From Bacteroidales bacterium (lineage in GTDB: Bacteria > Bacteroidota > Bacteroidia > Bacteroidales > Bacteroidaceae), in assembly GCA_004556745.1 (NCBI GenBank), contig SFFY01000035.1:1-44065 (forward strand): DNA of 44,065 nucleotides, given 5' to 3'. Each line of letters starts with the position of its first letter. Within the stretch, counting starts at the first letter, position 1. Below, in pieces: positions 16,468-24,857 of the stretch. A program made the position numbers and the translations under genes. The notes below the pieces were generated by a model that was not told where the DNA came from, ran no database searches, and was given only the letters and a program-made list of their open reading frames with translations.

Positions 16468-17802
16468 TTAATGTAATTTTCCTAAAACCTTATAGAAGCG
16501 CGAGGCGTAAAGCACGGCGGCGCAAAGCAGGCCGCCCGTAAAGGCGAAATAGATGCCGCGAATGCCGAAACCGAGGGGGAAGCCGAGGAGATAGCCTAAG
16601 GGAATGTTTATCACGATGTAGCTGACGAAGGCTATCCACATCATCGAAACCACGTGCGACGTGCCGCGCAGGGCGTTGGCATAGCAGGTCTGCATGCTGT
16701 CGGCAAACTGATAGAGCGCAAGGGGGAAGAGCAGCGTGGCTGCCATAGCCAAAACCGCTTCATCGCTGGTGAAGATCCGCAAAAGGCTGTCGCCGAAACC
16801 GAGAAATACGCCCGCCGCCACCGTGGCAGAAGCAAGCAACAGCACTACGCCGGCATGCGTGGCGGGACGCACGGCGGCGAGGTTGCCCGCACCGATGAAG
16901 CCGGCAATTCGGATGCTCATCGCCGCACCGAAACTGTAATATACCAGAAATCCGAGCGTGCCCACGGTGACCATCACCTGATAGGCCGCCAGTTCCGTAA
17001 CGCCCAGCCAGCCTGCCATGATGCAGCTGGCGGTGAACGCGCCGGTTTCCATGCCGAGTTGCAAGGCCACGGGTACGGACTGCCTGTGCATGGTGCGGCG
17101 CATCGACGGGGTGGGGCGCACGGCCGCCAGTCCGAGCCGCGCCTGCCGATAGCGGCGGTTCTGCCACACGTAGGCGCAGATGGCAAGTGCCATGAACACG
17201 CGGGCTGCAAGCGTGGCAACGCCCGCTCCCGTAAGTCCCCATTCGGGGAAAGGGCCGATGCCGTAAATCAGCAGGTAGTTGAGCAGAATGTTGAGGGCGT
17301 TGCCGATGAGTAGCACCCACATGCCCGCCGCCGTGTCGGTAAACGCGTCGGTGAATTGCCGCACGAGGTTGAACAGCATCACGAAGGGCATCGAGGCGAG
17401 CATGAGGAGAAAGTAGGGGCGGATGAGCGGCAGGAGTTCGGCGGGCTGTCCGAGCCACGGCAGCAAGATGAATACGGCTGCGCAGAGGAGCATGATGAGT
17501 GCCGTGAAGCGCGCCCCGCTCTGCAAGGCCGTGTGCAGCACGCTGCCGCCGCTGCGTGCGCTGCCCCTGCCGAGGCAGCCCGACACCAGGGGCGTAAGTC
17601 CGTAGGAATAGCCCAGGAGGAGCATGGTGACGAGGTTGAACAGATTGTTTACGAACGAGGCGGCGGCCAAAGCGGAGGTGGCGTAGCGTCCCACCATCAT
17701 CGTGTCGGCAAATCCGAGAATAATCACCCCAACCTGCCCGATTGCAATGGGCAAGCCGATGCGCAGGGTTTCGGAAAAATGGCAGTGGGGAGAAATACGC
17801 AT
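16468..17802 (-). CDS. MATE family multidrug/cation efflux transporter
   Basis: This 444-residue integral membrane protein has about 12 predicted hydrophobic segments in two homologous halves, the layout of NorM-like MATE exporters. These swap Na+ or H+ for cationic drugs or metabolites. Recognisable blocks are LPIAIGQVGVIILGFADTMM near the N-terminus, FNLVRQFTDAF, and LLIYGIGPFPEWGLTGAGVA. In the second half SVPVALQLGMETGAF mirrors the first. Length matches the family. Only 2 nt separate it from the upstream cstA stop, so the two are co-transcribed and probably translationally coupled. The substrate cannot be predicted. Confidence 0.92.
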   Translation of the reverse strand: MRISPHCHFSETLRIGLPIAIGQVGVIILGFADTMMVGRYATSALAAASFVNNLFNLVTMLLLGYSYGLTPLVSGCLGRGSARSGGSVLHTALQSGARFTALIMLLCAAVFILLPWLGQPAELLPLIRPYFLLMLASMPFVMLFNLVRQFTDAFTDTAAGMWVLLIGNALNILLNYLLIYGIGPFPEWGLTGAGVATLAARVFMALAICAYVWQNRRYRQARLGLAAVRPTPSMRRTMHRQSVPVALQLGMETGAFTASCIMAGWLGVTELAAYQVMVTVGTLGFLVYYSFGAAMSIRIAGFIGAGNLAAVRPATHAGVVLLLASATVAAGVFLGFGDSLLRIFTSDEAVLAMAATLLFPLALYQFADSMQTCYANALRGTSHVVSMMWIAFVSYIVINIPLGYLLGFPLGFGIRGIYFAFTGGLLCAAVLYASRFYKVLGKLH

Positions 17803-17804
17803 AA

Positions 17805-19268
17805 TCAGGGATTATTTCTACCTCTTACCCAAAAAGCGAAGCGCACGCCGATGGCGGCGGTGAGGCTGAAGCCGAGGGCGTAGCCTATGGGCAGCGGAAG
17901 GCCGAGCATTTGCTGAGACACGAAGAAGTAGCACGAGCAGACGGCGGTCATGAACAGCGCGGGGAGGAGCGTGATGAGGCACGAACGCCCTTTTTCCACA
18001 AAATATACCGTGGCCGCCCAAAGTACGAAGACGGCGAGCGACTGATTGGCCCAGCCGAAATAACGCCAAATGATGTTGAACCCGTCTTTGTCCTCTATCT
18101 GCCACAGCAGGAGCACGATGGCGGCGGCAAAGAGCGGCAGGCATACTTGCAGGCGCTTGGCTATGGCACGCTGGGGAAGGTGGAGGAAGTCAGCAATGAT
18201 GAGGCGCGCGCTGCGGAACGCCGTGTCGCCGCTGGTAATCGGCGCGGCCACTACGCCCAGAACCGCCAAGATGCCGCCCGCGATGCCGAGCCAGTCTTGG
18301 CAAACCAGCGTCACGACGGCGGGGGCGGCGGTGTGGAAGCCTTGGTTGCCCGGTCCGTCAATCAGCGCGTAGCCGCTTTCGGGCGCGTTGTAGAAGAAAT
18401 ACATCGCCACCGTGGCCCATACCAATGCCACGAGGCCTTCGGTAATCATTGCGCCGTAGAACACGGCGCGGCCGTGGCGCTCGCTGTCGATGCACCGCGC
18501 CATGAGCGGGCTTTGCGTGGCGTGGAAACCGCTCAACGCACCGCAGGCAATCGTGATGAAGAGGCAGGGGAAGATTTGCTCGGTGAAACCGGGGTCGGCA
18601 GCCGCGCCCATGTTGTGCAGCCCGTTCCAAAGTTCGGGCAGTTGGGGCATCTTGATGTAGAGCACCGCCATAAGGGCTACGGCCATGAAGATGAGGGAAA
18701 AGGCAAAGAGGGGATAGATGCGCCCGATGAGTTTGTCGATGGGCAGCATCGTGGCCAGGATGTAGTAGGCGAAGATAGCAAACACCCAAACGGCGGGTTG
18801 CGTGCCGCACATCTGCCCCAATATCAGCGCGGGGGAGAACACGAAGACTACGCCTACCATAAGCAGCAGGAACACGGAGAAGACGAGCATGCCGCCGCGT
18901 GCCTTCCGTCCGAGGTAGCGTCCCACGATTTCGGGCACGCCCGCACCGTCGTGGCGCAGGGAGAGCATGCCGCACAGGTAGTCGTGCACGCCGCCGGCAA
19001 AGATGTAGCCCAGCACTATCCACAGATACGCCGCCGGTCCGAACTTCGCGCCCATGATTGCGCCAAAGATAGGTCCTGTACCGGCGATGTTGAGGAATTG
19101 TATCATAAAGACTTTCCACGTGGGCAACTTAATGAAATCCACGCCGTCGCTGTGGGCAGCGGCCGGCGTGGCACGGGAAAAGTCGGGCGAGAAGTGGCGT
19201 TCCACGATACGCCCATAAACGAAATACCCTATGACGAGGGCAATGAATGAAAGCGTGAATGAAATCAT
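17805..19268 (-). CDS. cstA: CstA-like carbon starvation transporter (peptide/pyruvate permease)
   Basis: This 487-residue polytopic membrane protein of the CstA family takes up pyruvate or peptides, often under nutrient limitation. The diagnostic block is LPTWKVFMIQFLNIAGTGPI followed by FGAIMGAKFGPAAYLW and VHDYLCGMLSLRHDGAGVPE, the conserved N-terminal core. It is shorter than the E. coli protein (about 700 residues) but normal for the short Bacteroidetes form. It is first gene of a two-gene unit with the MATE exporter. Its upstream gap is filled by the long palindromic element E, and no clear TAnnTTTG promoter was found there. Family assignment is firm; the substrate is inferred. Confidence 0.92.
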   Translation of the reverse strand: MISFTLSFIALVIGYFVYGRIVERHFSPDFSRATPAAAHSDGVDFIKLPTWKVFMIQFLNIAGTGPIFGAIMGAKFGPAAYLWIVLGYIFAGGVHDYLCGMLSLRHDGAGVPEIVGRYLGRKARGGMLVFSVFLLLMVGVVFVFSPALILGQMCGTQPAVWVFAIFAYYILATMLPIDKLIGRIYPLFAFSLIFMAVALMAVLYIKMPQLPELWNGLHNMGAAADPGFTEQIFPCLFITIACGALSGFHATQSPLMARCIDSERHGRAVFYGAMITEGLVALVWATVAMYFFYNAPESGYALIDGPGNQGFHTAAPAVVTLVCQDWLGIAGGILAVLGVVAAPITSGDTAFRSARLIIADFLHLPQRAIAKRLQVCLPLFAAAIVLLLWQIEDKDGFNIIWRYFGWANQSLAVFVLWAATVYFVEKGRSCLITLLPALFMTAVCSCYFFVSQQMLGLPLPIGYALGFSLTAAIGVRFAFWVRGRNNP

Positions 19269-19291
19269 GGAGATATGTGCTTTTTGAATAA

Positions 19292-19632
19292 GACAAAAAC
19301 AATCAAAACCGCTTGTCCTGTGTGGCCTAACGGCTCGCCTTATCCGATTAAGCCCCAGCCTAAAAGTCTGTCGACTTTTGTCTGTTGCTTAATCTGCTAA
19401 GGCTGCGGTCGGTTCCCGCCCGTGGACGCATACTTTTTATTGTAAATGGTCTAGAGAAGTGCTTCACTTTTTTCTGTTTTTTGCTTGCGTCGTTTGAAGC
19501 GGGCGGACACCGACCGCAGCCGCAGGGATTAAGGGCGAGCGAAAGCCGCGAGGCTTTCAGGCTCGGCGTTAAGACCGGCGGCGTAGCCCTTGGGCTTCAA
19601 ACAAAGCAAGCGGTTTTTATGGTTTTTGTAAA
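19292..19632. repeat. Repeat family E: 340-bp long imperfect palindrome
   Basis: The left arm (19292-19430) and the reverse complement of the right arm (19486-19632) align along their whole length. Shared blocks include AAAACCGCTTG, GGCTGCGGTCGGT, CCGCCCG and the innermost GACGCA/TGCGTC. Within the arms a local hairpin is conserved but changed in a compensated way: AAAAGTC/GACTTTT at 19362-19379 against GAAAGCC/GGCTTTC at 19541-19558. The centre (19431-19485) is AT-rich. It occupies almost the whole gap between the divergent starts of nothing and cstA on one side and the 3' end of hflX on the other. No protein gene is supported here. Confidence 0.8.
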
Positions 19633-19690
19633 AAAGCCTTAGGCTAATTTGGAGAGAAAGCGAGATTTTATCAATCTTTTTGTCCCGCCA

Positions 19691-20956
19691 TTATTCTACG
19701 TTGCCTTCTGCATCGTAGTTGTTGAACAGGAAGTCGTTGTAAGGATATTTCTGTACGTGCAGCTCGCGTACTCGTTTATAGATAAGGTCTTTGAGATTGT
19801 CGATATTGGTCTGCTCGCGGGCGGAGATAAATATGGCATCGTCGCCGAGGCGTGCCATCCACGTGTGCTTTAAGTCGTCGAGCGTGCGGTTGCGCTCGGT
19901 GGGCGGCGTGAGGTCGTCGGGGTCTTTCTCCTCCCACGTGTAGGCATCTGTCTTGTTGAACACCAGAAGCACGGGCTTGTCGGAGCAGCCGAGGTCGGCG
20001 AGCGTTTTGTTGACCACTTCAATCTGTTCCGTGAAGTCGGGGTGCGACACGTCCACGACGTGGATAAGGATATCAGCCTCGCGCACCTCGTCGAGCGTGC
20101 TTTTGAAGGAGTCCACGAGGTCGGTGGGCAGTTTGCGGATAAAGCCCACGGTGTCGGCCAGGAGGAAAGGCAGGTTGTCGATGATGACCTTGCGCACGGT
20201 GGTGTCGAGTGTGGCGAAGAGCTTGTTTTCGGCAAAGACCTCAGCCTTGGCGAGGAGGTTGATGAGCGTGGACTTGCCCACATTGGTGTAGCCCACGAGA
20301 GCCGCGCGTATGAGCCGCCCGCGATTTTTGCGCTGCGTGGTTTTCTGCCGGTCGATGTCGGCGAGGCGCTGCTTGAGGAGCGACATGCGGTTGAGAATGA
20401 TGCGGCGGTCCATTTCGAGCTGCGTTTCGCCCGGGCCGCGCAAACCAACCGAACCTTTGCCGCCGCCGGAGCCTGAGCCGCCGCCCTGTCGCTCGAGGTG
20501 CGTCCACAGACGTTGCAGGCGCGGCAACATATAGCGGTATTGCGCCAGCTCCACCTGCGTCTTGGCATTGGCGGTCTGGGCGCGCATGGCAAAGATGTCG
20601 AGAATAAGGCTCGTGCGGTCGAGAATCTTTACTTTGAGTTCGCGCTCGATGTTGCGCAGCTGTTTGGCCGAGAGCTCGTCGTCGAAAATCACCATGCCGA
20701 TTTCGCGCTCGGCTTCCTCTTCCGCCTCGATATAGGCGCGTATCTCTTCCAGCTTACCCTTGCCCACGTAGGTCACGGAACTGGGTCCGTCCAGGCGTTG
20801 CGTGAAACGCTTCACGGTGACTGCGCCGGCGGTTTCTGCCAAAAAGGCCAGTTCGTCGAGGTATTCCTCCGTCTTGCGTTCGTCCTGCGTCTTGGTGATG
20901 AGGGCTACGAGCACGGCGGTTTCTGCCTTGGCTTCGGTGGTTATAAATTCTTTCAT
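19691..20956 (-). CDS. hflX: Ribosome-associated GTPase HflX
   Basis: This 421-residue GTPase binds the 50S subunit and helps split stalled ribosomes, notably after heat stress. An N-terminal HflX domain (to about 210) carries the Gly-rich linker ERQGGGSGSGGGKGSVGLRG and GPGETQLEMDRR, the family signature. The G domain has G1 GYTNVGKS (222-229), G3 DTVG (268-271) and G4 NKTD (334-337). The open frame runs on upstream to 21151, but that extension overlaps prfC and is not conserved in style, so the ATG at 20954-20956 (MKEFITTEAK) is the start. It follows prfC by 37 bp, with a GTAG hairpin between them, and is the last gene of the long minus-strand block. Confidence 0.95.
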   Translation of the reverse strand: MKEFITTEAKAETAVLVALITKTQDERKTEEYLDELAFLAETAGAVTVKRFTQRLDGPSSVTYVGKGKLEEIRAYIEAEEEAEREIGMVIFDDELSAKQLRNIERELKVKILDRTSLILDIFAMRAQTANAKTQVELAQYRYMLPRLQRLWTHLERQGGGSGSGGGKGSVGLRGPGETQLEMDRRIILNRMSLLKQRLADIDRQKTTQRKNRGRLIRAALVGYTNVGKSTLINLLAKAEVFAENKLFATLDTTVRKVIIDNLPFLLADTVGFIRKLPTDLVDSFKSTLDEVREADILIHVVDVSHPDFTEQIEVVNKTLADLGCSDKPVLLVFNKTDAYTWEEKDPDDLTPPTERNRTLDDLKHTWMARLGDDAIFISAREQTNIDNLKDLIYKRVRELHVQKYPYNDFLFNNYDAEGNVE

Positions 20957-20970
20957 CGTGTTATTGTTGC

Positions 20971-20994
20971 GGGCGTTTTGCAAAACGCCCCTAC
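20971..20994 (-). repeat. Repeat family F, copy 1: GTAG plus perfect 20-bp palindrome
   Basis: On the minus strand GTAG is followed by GGGCGTTTTGCAAAACGCCC and then GC. It overlaps the last base of the prfC stop codon and ends 14 bp before the hflX start. A sister copy is at 42335-42358. With no T run, it is not an obvious terminator on this strand. Confidence 0.7.
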
Positions 20995-22562
20995 TAAAAC
21001 TCATTCGTAAAATGGAAACGGATGTGCTCAAAGTCCTGCTGCGCCATTTGCAGCACGTAGCCAGAGTCGGCGAGGAACACGTCGCGTCCGTCGCGGTCCT
21101 TGGCCATGTACTGGTATTTGCGCTTCTTGAAAAGTTCGAGCTGCGCCGCATCGTCGCTTTCTATCCAGCAGGCTTTGTAAAGGTGGACAGGCTCCCAGCG
21201 GCACTTGGCGTTGTATTCGTTTTCAAGGCGATACTGTATCACCTCAAACTGCAACTGACCCACGGTGCCGATAATCTTGCGGCCGTTGAACTGATTGACA
21301 AACAGCTGCGCCACGCCCTCGTCCATCAACTGCTCGATGCCTTTGTTGAGCTGCTTCGTCTTCATCGGGTCGGCGTTTTCGATGTATTTGAACATCTCGG
21401 GCGAGAAAGAAGGCAAGCCCCTGAAATGAATCAGCTCGCCCTCGGTGAGCGTGTCGCCGATTTTGAACGTGCCGTTGTCGGGCAGGCCCACGATGTCGCC
21501 GGGCCAAGCCTCGTCGATGGTGCTCTTGCGCTGCGCCATGAACTGCGTGGCGGCAGAGAAGCGCAGCGTCTTTCCTTGGCGCACGTGCAGATAGGGAGCG
21601 TTGCGGCGGAAACGACCCGAGCACACTTTGCAGAAAGCGATGCAGGAGCGGTGGTTGGGGTCGATATTGGCTGTAATCTTGAAGATAAAACCCGTGAACT
21701 TTTCTTCCTCGGGACGCACCTCGCGCTCCTCGGCCTGCGTGGGGCGAGGGTAGGGGGCAATCTTCACAAAGCAGTCGAGCAATTCCTGCACGCCGAAGTT
21801 GTTGAGCGCCGAACCGAAGAACACGGGCGCAACCTTGGCGTCGAGATAATCATCTACGTTGAACTCGGGGTAAACGCCGTCGACCAATTCGAGGTCCTCG
21901 CGCAGTTTGGCGGCGTCCTGCTCGCCCACGCGGGCTTCCAGTTCTTCGCTGTCGATGTCGACGGACACGTGTTCCGTGACTTTCTGCTTGTCGGGTGTGA
22001 ACAGGTTGAGATTTTGCTCATAAATATTATATACGCCCTTAAACCGCGCTCCTTGGTTGATGGGCCACGAGAGCGGGCGCACGGCGATTTGCAGTTCCTG
22101 TTCCAACTCGTCGAGCAGGTCGAAGGGGTCGCGGCCCTCGCGGTCGAGTTTGTTGATGAACACGATGACCGGCGTTTTACGCATACGGCACACCGTCATC
22201 AGTTTGCGCGTCTGCGCTTCCACGCCCTTCGCTCCGTCTACCACGATAATCGCGGAATCGACGGCCGTGAGCGTGCGAAAGGTGTCCTCGGCAAAGTCTT
22301 GGTGGCCCGGCGTGTCGAGAATGTTGATTTTATATCCGTCGTAGTCGAACTCCATCACGGAGGTCGTTACCGAGATGCCGCGCTGCTTTTCGATTTCCAT
22401 CCAGTCGCTGGTCGCGGTCTTCTTAATCTTGTTGTTCTTTACGGCGCCTGCCACTTGGATTTGCCCGCCGAAGAGCAGCAACTTTTCAGTCAGCGTGGTC
22501 TTACCGGCGTCCGGGTGAGAGATAATGGCAAAAGTGCGGCGGCGTTCTATTTCCTGGTTCAT
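20994..22562 (-). CDS. prfC: Peptide chain release factor 3
   Basis: This 522-residue translational GTPase recycles RF1/RF2 from the ribosome after termination. The N-terminal G domain starts with MNQEIERRRTFAIISHPDAG and the P-loop runs through residues 16-23 (HPDAGKTT). It continues with ILDTPGHQDFAEDT (G3) and FINKLDREGRDP (G4). Domains II and III follow, with a C-terminus typical of RF3 (LADSGYVLQMAQQDFE). Length is normal. The initiation region is unusual: a 109-bp family A hairpin (22589-22697) ends 27 bp upstream of the start. It follows rfbD by 156 bp and precedes hflX by 37 bp, pairing a ribosome recycling factor with a ribosome-splitting factor. Confidence 0.96.
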   Translation of the reverse strand: MNQEIERRRTFAIISHPDAGKTTLTEKLLLFGGQIQVAGAVKNNKIKKTATSDWMEIEKQRGISVTTSVMEFDYDGYKINILDTPGHQDFAEDTFRTLTAVDSAIIVVDGAKGVEAQTRKLMTVCRMRKTPVIVFINKLDREGRDPFDLLDELEQELQIAVRPLSWPINQGARFKGVYNIYEQNLNLFTPDKQKVTEHVSVDIDSEELEARVGEQDAAKLREDLELVDGVYPEFNVDDYLDAKVAPVFFGSALNNFGVQELLDCFVKIAPYPRPTQAEEREVRPEEEKFTGFIFKITANIDPNHRSCIAFCKVCSGRFRRNAPYLHVRQGKTLRFSAATQFMAQRKSTIDEAWPGDIVGLPDNGTFKIGDTLTEGELIHFRGLPSFSPEMFKYIENADPMKTKQLNKGIEQLMDEGVAQLFVNQFNGRKIIGTVGQLQFEVIQYRLENEYNAKCRWEPVHLYKACWIESDDAAQLELFKKRKYQYMAKDRDGRDVFLADSGYVLQMAQQDFEHIRFHFTNEF

Positions 22563-22588
22563 TGGCGTGGGGATATCGAAGATGATGG

Positions 22589-22697
22589 AGTAAACGAGTT
22601 TACAAGTAAACGAGTAGACGAGACATGAATGTCTTGCTAATTAAATTTTATATAGTAACTTGTCTTGTTCACTCGTATACTCGTTTACTTGTTTACT
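22589..22697 (-). repeat. Repeat family A, copy 1 (before prfC)
   Basis: This 109-bp imperfect hairpin has arms of about 39 nt built from octamers of the AGTAAACR/AGTAGACG type ending in AGACAAG. The less conserved centre carries AATGTCTTGC. It fills the gap from 21 bp after the rfbD stop to 26 bp before the prfC start. It is slightly diverged from copies 2 and 3 in its loop and right arm. Confidence 0.85.
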
Positions 22698-22718
22698 GAA
22701 ATAAACTTGAATATTATT

Positions 22719-23579
22719 TTACAATAACTCTTTGAGGCATTTCTTCAAAGAGTCTTTCCACCAAGGGATTTCGATACCGTAGGTTTGCTTGATTTTCGTC
22801 TTGTCGAGCACGGAGTAGTGCGGACGTGCGGCAGGCGTGGGGTATTCCTCGGTGTGGAGCGGGCGTACATGGCATTTGTCGGAAAGACCGGCAAGTTCGT
22901 GGATGGCGCGCGTGAAGTCGTACCACGAGCAAACGCCCTCGTCGGTAAAGTGGTATACGCCGGGGCGCACGCCCTTGTCGACGGCCGTCATGATAGCCTC
23001 CGCAAGGTCGCGGGCATAGGTCGGCGTGCCGATTTGGTCGAAAATCACGCCCAGTTCCTCGCGCTCCTTTCCGAGACGCAGCATTGTCTTGACAAAGTTG
23101 TTGCCGAAGGTGGAGTAGAGCCACGCTGTGCGGATGACCATCGACCCCGGGCAGTTACGGATAACGGCTTCCTCTCCGGCGAGCTTCGTGCGGCCGTAAA
23201 CGGAGTTGGGACAGGTGTCGTCGGTCTCGGTATAGGGGCGGCAGGCAGTGCCGTCGAAAACGTAGTCGGTCGAAACCTGTATCATCGTTGCGCCGACAGC
23301 CTCGGCGGCATCTGCGAGATATTCGGGCGCAGTGTGGTTGAGCAGTTCGCAGAGTTCCGGCTCGCTCTCGGCCTTATCGACTGCGGTGAATGCGGCGCAG
23401 TTGATAATATGGCTGATGCCGTTCACCTCCACAAAAGAAAGTATGGCCTGACGGTCGGTGATGTCAAGTTCTTCCTTGTCGGTGAAGTAAAACTTGCAGG
23501 TGTCTGCATATTGCGGCGCAAGCACTTGCAACTCGTTGCCGAGTTGGCCTTTGCAACCTGTTACAAGAATGTGTTTCAT
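22719..23579 (-). CDS. rfbD: dTDP-4-dehydrorhamnose reductase
   Basis: This 286-residue short-chain dehydrogenase makes the last reduction in dTDP-L-rhamnose synthesis, supplying rhamnose for surface glycans. The NAD(P)H-binding loop is GCKGQLG (8-14). VSTDYVFDG is the family's hallmark block, and the catalytic Y128-x-x-x-K132 is in VYGRTKLAGEE. Length is normal. The partner genes rfbA, rfbB and rfbC are not here, so the pathway must be completed elsewhere. In many Bacteroidales this gene sits between DUF4924 and prfC, as it does here, which supports ordinary vertical inheritance. Confidence 0.94.
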   Translation of the reverse strand: MKHILVTGCKGQLGNELQVLAPQYADTCKFYFTDKEELDITDRQAILSFVEVNGISHIINCAAFTAVDKAESEPELCELLNHTAPEYLADAAEAVGATMIQVSTDYVFDGTACRPYTETDDTCPNSVYGRTKLAGEEAVIRNCPGSMVIRTAWLYSTFGNNFVKTMLRLGKEREELGVIFDQIGTPTYARDLAEAIMTAVDKGVRPGVYHFTDEGVCSWYDFTRAIHELAGLSDKCHVRPLHTEEYPTPAARPHYSVLDKTKIKQTYGIEIPWWKDSLKKCLKELL

Positions 23580-23610
23580 TGCGTGTATATATATAATATT
23601 GTAGGTTCTC

Positions 23611-24156
23611 TTAAAACTCCAAAGGTTCTTCCTTGTCTTTGAAATAATAGTCGGACAGGCGGGCGAGCAGCGCGGATATTTCGGCAGCCGCCGTTGCCGT
23701 TTCGGGCGATACGGGCCGCTTTTGCAGGCGCAGCATCATCACGCCGTAGAGTAACTCGAAGCAAGTTTGCAGTTCGGGTGTTTCGCTTTCGGCGTTCCTC
23801 TTGCGCAGTTCCACGATATAGGGCAGCACTTTCAGGTAAAGCGCCTGGTAGGAGGGAAACTTGGGACTATTGGTCAGCGCGGTATGAAGTTCGCTGAGTT
23901 GTTGCAGCACGTTGCGGCTGATGGGCAGATGCCCCTGCTTGCGCAGGCCTTCGGATTTCATAATGCTGCAAAAGTCGGCATACCAGTTTTCGGCGGCCTG
24001 CTTCTCGGCATCGTCCTTGAACGTGAAACGGCTAAGATATTCCTTGCCGATGCGTTCGGCATCGCAATCGTAGGCGCGCAGCAAATCCTCCACCTGCCAA
24101 AGGTAGAGCAGATATTCTGCGCGATTGGTTTTGCTAAGTTTCTCTGCAATAATCAT
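23611..24156 (-). CDS. DUF4924 family protein
   Basis: This 181-residue protein is a Bacteroidetes-specific family of unknown function. It opens MIIAEKLSKTNRAEYLLYLW and continues QVEDLLRAYDCDAERI, the usual start of the family. It is mostly helical, with no signal peptide or membrane segment, so it should be cytosolic. The frame extends to a TTG at 24162, but the ATG at 24154-24156 fits the family start and lies 2 nt after the lysE stop. It is thus tightly coupled to lysE upstream, and rfbD follows 31 bp later. Confidence 0.85.
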   Translation of the reverse strand: MIIAEKLSKTNRAEYLLYLWQVEDLLRAYDCDAERIGKEYLSRFTFKDDAEKQAAENWYADFCSIMKSEGLRKQGHLPISRNVLQQLSELHTALTNSPKFPSYQALYLKVLPYIVELRKRNAESETPELQTCFELLYGVMMLRLQKRPVSPETATAAAEISALLARLSDYYFKDKEEPLEF

Positions 24157-24158
24157 GC

Positions 24159-24827
24159 TCAATAGATAGATAAGTGGAACAGCGTCATCACGGCGTAGAT
24201 GACGGACGCTATCAGCACGATGGTGCCGATGGTGCGGTTGAGGCGCAAGATGCCGCGCACGCCGAAGTTCTGCTTCATACGGTTAATCACGTAAGTCAGT
24301 CCGAGCCACCAGAGCATCGCGCCGCCCACAATGGAGATGTAGCCCACGCACTGCCCGAGGAAGTTGCCGGGTATGACAAAGGTGAGCATGTTGTAGAGAG
24401 CGATAAAAAGGAAGATGATCAGCGGGTTGGAGAGCGTGACGAGAAACGCGGTCGAGAAGTTGTGCAGCAGCGTGCCCTTTTTCGTGGACACGGGGCGCAG
24501 GCACTTGCGCGGGTCGGTGCGGTAGAGGTACAGGCCGAAGATGAAGAGCATGATGCTGCCGATGAGTTTCATCCAGAAGAGGTTGCGCTCGTTGTCGATA
24601 AAGTCCATTACGAACGACATGCCGAGGCCCGTGACGAGGGCGTAGATGAAATCGCTCAATGCCGCGCCCGCGCCGGTGACGAGGCCGTAGTTGCGCCCCT
24701 TTTGCATGGTGCGCTGTATGCACAGAATGCCTACGGGACCCATGGGGGCGGAGGCGATAATTCCTACTAACATGCCTTTGAAGGCGAGGAGGGGTAAACT
24801 GGCAAATTCCGCAAATATATTGTTCAT
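24159..24827 (-). CDS. LysE family translocator
   Basis: This 222-residue membrane protein has six hydrophobic segments, fitting the LysE/RhtB exporter fold that moves amino acids or related small molecules out of the cell. The signature stretch near the N-terminus is GIIASAPMGPVGILCIQRTM followed by KGRNYGLVTGAGAALSDFIY. A second family block is FLVTLSNPLIIFLFIALYN. The substrate is unknown. It follows the S41 peptidase gene by 30 bp, and its stop is 2 nt from the DUF4924 start. Confidence 0.9.
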   Translation of the reverse strand: MNNIFAEFASLPLLAFKGMLVGIIASAPMGPVGILCIQRTMQKGRNYGLVTGAGAALSDFIYALVTGLGMSFVMDFIDNERNLFWMKLIGSIMLFIFGLYLYRTDPRKCLRPVSTKKGTLLHNFSTAFLVTLSNPLIIFLFIALYNMLTFVIPGNFLGQCVGYISIVGGAMLWWLGLTYVINRMKQNFGVRGILRLNRTIGTIVLIASVIYAVMTLFHLSIY

Positions 24828-24857
24828 CTTCTTATCGTTTATAAAAAGTGTCCTGTT

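Noticed and set aside
19385..19642. 85-codon plus-strand ORF between cstA and hflX
   Set aside because: It lies wholly within palindromic element E and has no family features; the palindrome explains the conservation.
20957..21151. 65-codon N-terminal extension of hflX
   Set aside because: It overlaps the prfC coding region and the family F hairpin, and the ATG at 20956 matches the usual HflX start.
22589..22697. Family A hairpins as simple rho-independent terminators
   Set aside because: They are long, not GC-rich, lack a T run in gene direction and always precede a start codon. One precedes infB inside a conserved operon, where termination would be harmful.
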